DNA of 45,336 nt from the NCBI GenBank assembly GCA_036940085.1, contig JALLBK010000005.1:1-45336 (forward strand), written 5' to 3'. Positions within the stretch are counted from its first letter, which is position 1. The number at the start of each line of letters is the position of its first letter. A program made the translations under genes and the position numbers. This DNA is from Discostella pseudostelligera. Lineage: Eukaryota; Bacillariophyta; Thalassiosirophyceae; Thalassiosirales; Thalassiosiraceae. Shown piece after piece: positions 44,188-45,336 of this stretch. The notes below the pieces were generated by a model. The model was not told where the DNA came from. It searched no databases and saw only the letters and a program-made list of their open reading frames with translations.

Positions 44188-45287
44188 GCTAAAATCTTCT
44201 TTTGCACTAACTTCAACCGGAGGAGCTTTCGAGTTGACAAAATTCAAAATTCTTACAGGCATAGATAGGCATATTACCGTACTTTACCGTATGCCGGAAG
44301 ATAAGCCCCACCAAATGTTTGAACGGTTTTTTTTTCTGGTACTGGGGTGGGGACAATAGTGACACATACCACCGCAACGTAGGAATTTGGCGCGCCATAT
44401 TCAGACTTGTGACACGTGGAAGCTCAAGGCCACAACTACGCACAAACACCTACAAAGACAATGGCGTCCGCCACACACCCTACCCCCAGCACGTACCGCG
44501 CCTCATATCTCTCCAATCGCTACCAAAATCGAGACGACAATAGATGATGAGGACGACAATGATCTCCTGTGATATCGCATCCAACAGCAATGAAATAATT
44601 TGGCATTCAGTTATTATTGTTGTACTATCGAGACTCGAGCAAGACACATGCACGTTCTCCTTCACTCATCGTATATTTCTGCACACCCTGTTGAATATTG
44701 CTTCAGTGGCTCAAGTAGTCACCATCAAATATGGGTTGTCGCATGCCGATATATATTGTTTGTTGTAATGAATAATGAATCATCCTCCAATTCCATGCAT
44801 TTAATAGTTTCTGCCCCACCACCCCGCTGCACCGCACCATCCCTGCTACTCTAAGCTGTTGATTGTTTTATGCCGCCACCTCTTCACTCTGGCCAACTAT
44901 CCCCATCCCCTCCGGCAACACCCATAAAAGGGGCCAATGACCACTCGCCGCCGGCTCCGTTGTGTGCTTGATGTGTGCTGGTTGTGTGCTTGTTTGTGTG
45001 GCTCACAATGGCCGATATTTTTGGATCCATGTAGATACCTCATTATCCATTCTACCCTGGGTAAACTATGTATGGGCGGAAAGATCTCGAGGAGGTGAAT
45101 TAGAATCTGCAATCGCTACAGCGGAACCTGTAGGATTTATTGAGTTAGAGCTGGAAATGCAGTAGTACTGATGATGAGGGCACGAGGAAGTACACGCAAG
45201 TGACAATCAACTCAGTTTGAAAATTATAAGCTTAGTTTAGAATGAAAAGTGAGGAGGCTCTGCTAGCAATTACTGGAGCAAAGCAAG

Positions 45288-45313
45288 CAGGTCTGTAGAA
45301 GTCTACAGGCCTG
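45288..45313. repeat. 26-bp imperfect palindrome at the right edge
   Basis: CAGG-T-CTGTAGA-AG-TCTACAG-G-CCTG: two 7-bp perfect inner arms around AG, and 4-bp outer arms, with one mismatched pair. It could be a terminal inverted repeat or a dyad binding site; the context continues outside the window. Confidence 0.7.
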
Positions 45314-45336
45314 TGGTACAAGACAGATGGAGTACT

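Larger units (their letters stand above)
43890..45336. other. Right-hand gene-poor region
   Basis: I find no convincing gene in the last 1.4 kb. It contains the promoter of the minus-strand plastid gene with a 41-bp repeat (44064-44187), one CACGTG at 44413-44418, AT-rich stretches, and an imperfect palindrome at the edge (45288-45313). The short open frames (for example 44962-45165) have no domain or splice support, although an unrecognised exon cannot be excluded. Confidence 0.5.

Noticed and set aside
44962..45165. 67-codon frame in the right-hand region
   Set aside because: The end (ELESAIATAEPVGFIELELEMQ region) looks slightly coding, but the start is Cys-rich chance sequence and no partner exon or domain is visible.

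Overview
The window is nuclear DNA of a photosynthetic stramenopile, most likely a centric diatom of the Thalassiosira type. The evidence is as follows. Genes have short GT-AG introns of about 67-154 nt. Several proteins start with a signal peptide followed by an aromatic residue in an ASAFAP-like context (TTAFAP, NATSF, CNAF, TNAF, TSAYS), which marks import into a secondary plastid. A GapC-type GAPDH carries such a presequence. Intergenic spaces are compact and acidic/serine triplet runs are abundant. The species assignment is inference. All gene models were built by joining open frames at splice sites and checking that summed exon lengths are divisible by three.

Layout from left to right: an open frame leaving the left edge, with a zinc-knuckle-like motif (possible Copia gag, minus strand); an orphan methyltransferase C-terminus (+); a PSI-repeat/LEA_2 membrane protein (-); a giant TPR protein of about 2577 residues in seven exons (+); a secreted LRR protein (-); COX19 (+); an IQM-like protein (-); a probably myristoylated CK1/TTBK-like kinase (+); a plastid TauD-type dioxygenase (-); a TLDc protein (+); a GNAT acetyltransferase (-); a Golgi-type glycosyltransferase-like protein (+); UTP3/SAS10 (-); a peroxisomal long-chain acyl-CoA synthetase ending in SKL (+); PRP40 (-); an AlgH/YqgE-domain protein (+); a Maf nucleotide pyrophosphatase (-); plastid GAPDH (+); an EMAPII/Arc1-type tRNA-binding protein (+); and a small plastid-targeted protein of unknown function (-). 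The last ~1.4 kb shows no convincing gene but has tandem repeats.

The most striking large-scale feature is that sixteen consecutive genes (2959 to 41875) alternate strand without exception. Every promoter is therefore divergent and shared by two genes, and every 3' end faces another 3' end. The shared promoters repeatedly contain TTCCCGCC (E2F-like) and CACGTG (G-box) sites. Functionally the genes are mostly housekeeping: ribosome biogenesis, splicing, translation, respiration, plastid carbon metabolism and fatty-acid activation. There is no operon-like or defence-like cluster.

Two genes (UTP3 and the small plastid protein) each need exactly one extra base to read through. I suspect sequencing or assembly indels, but real lesions are possible.
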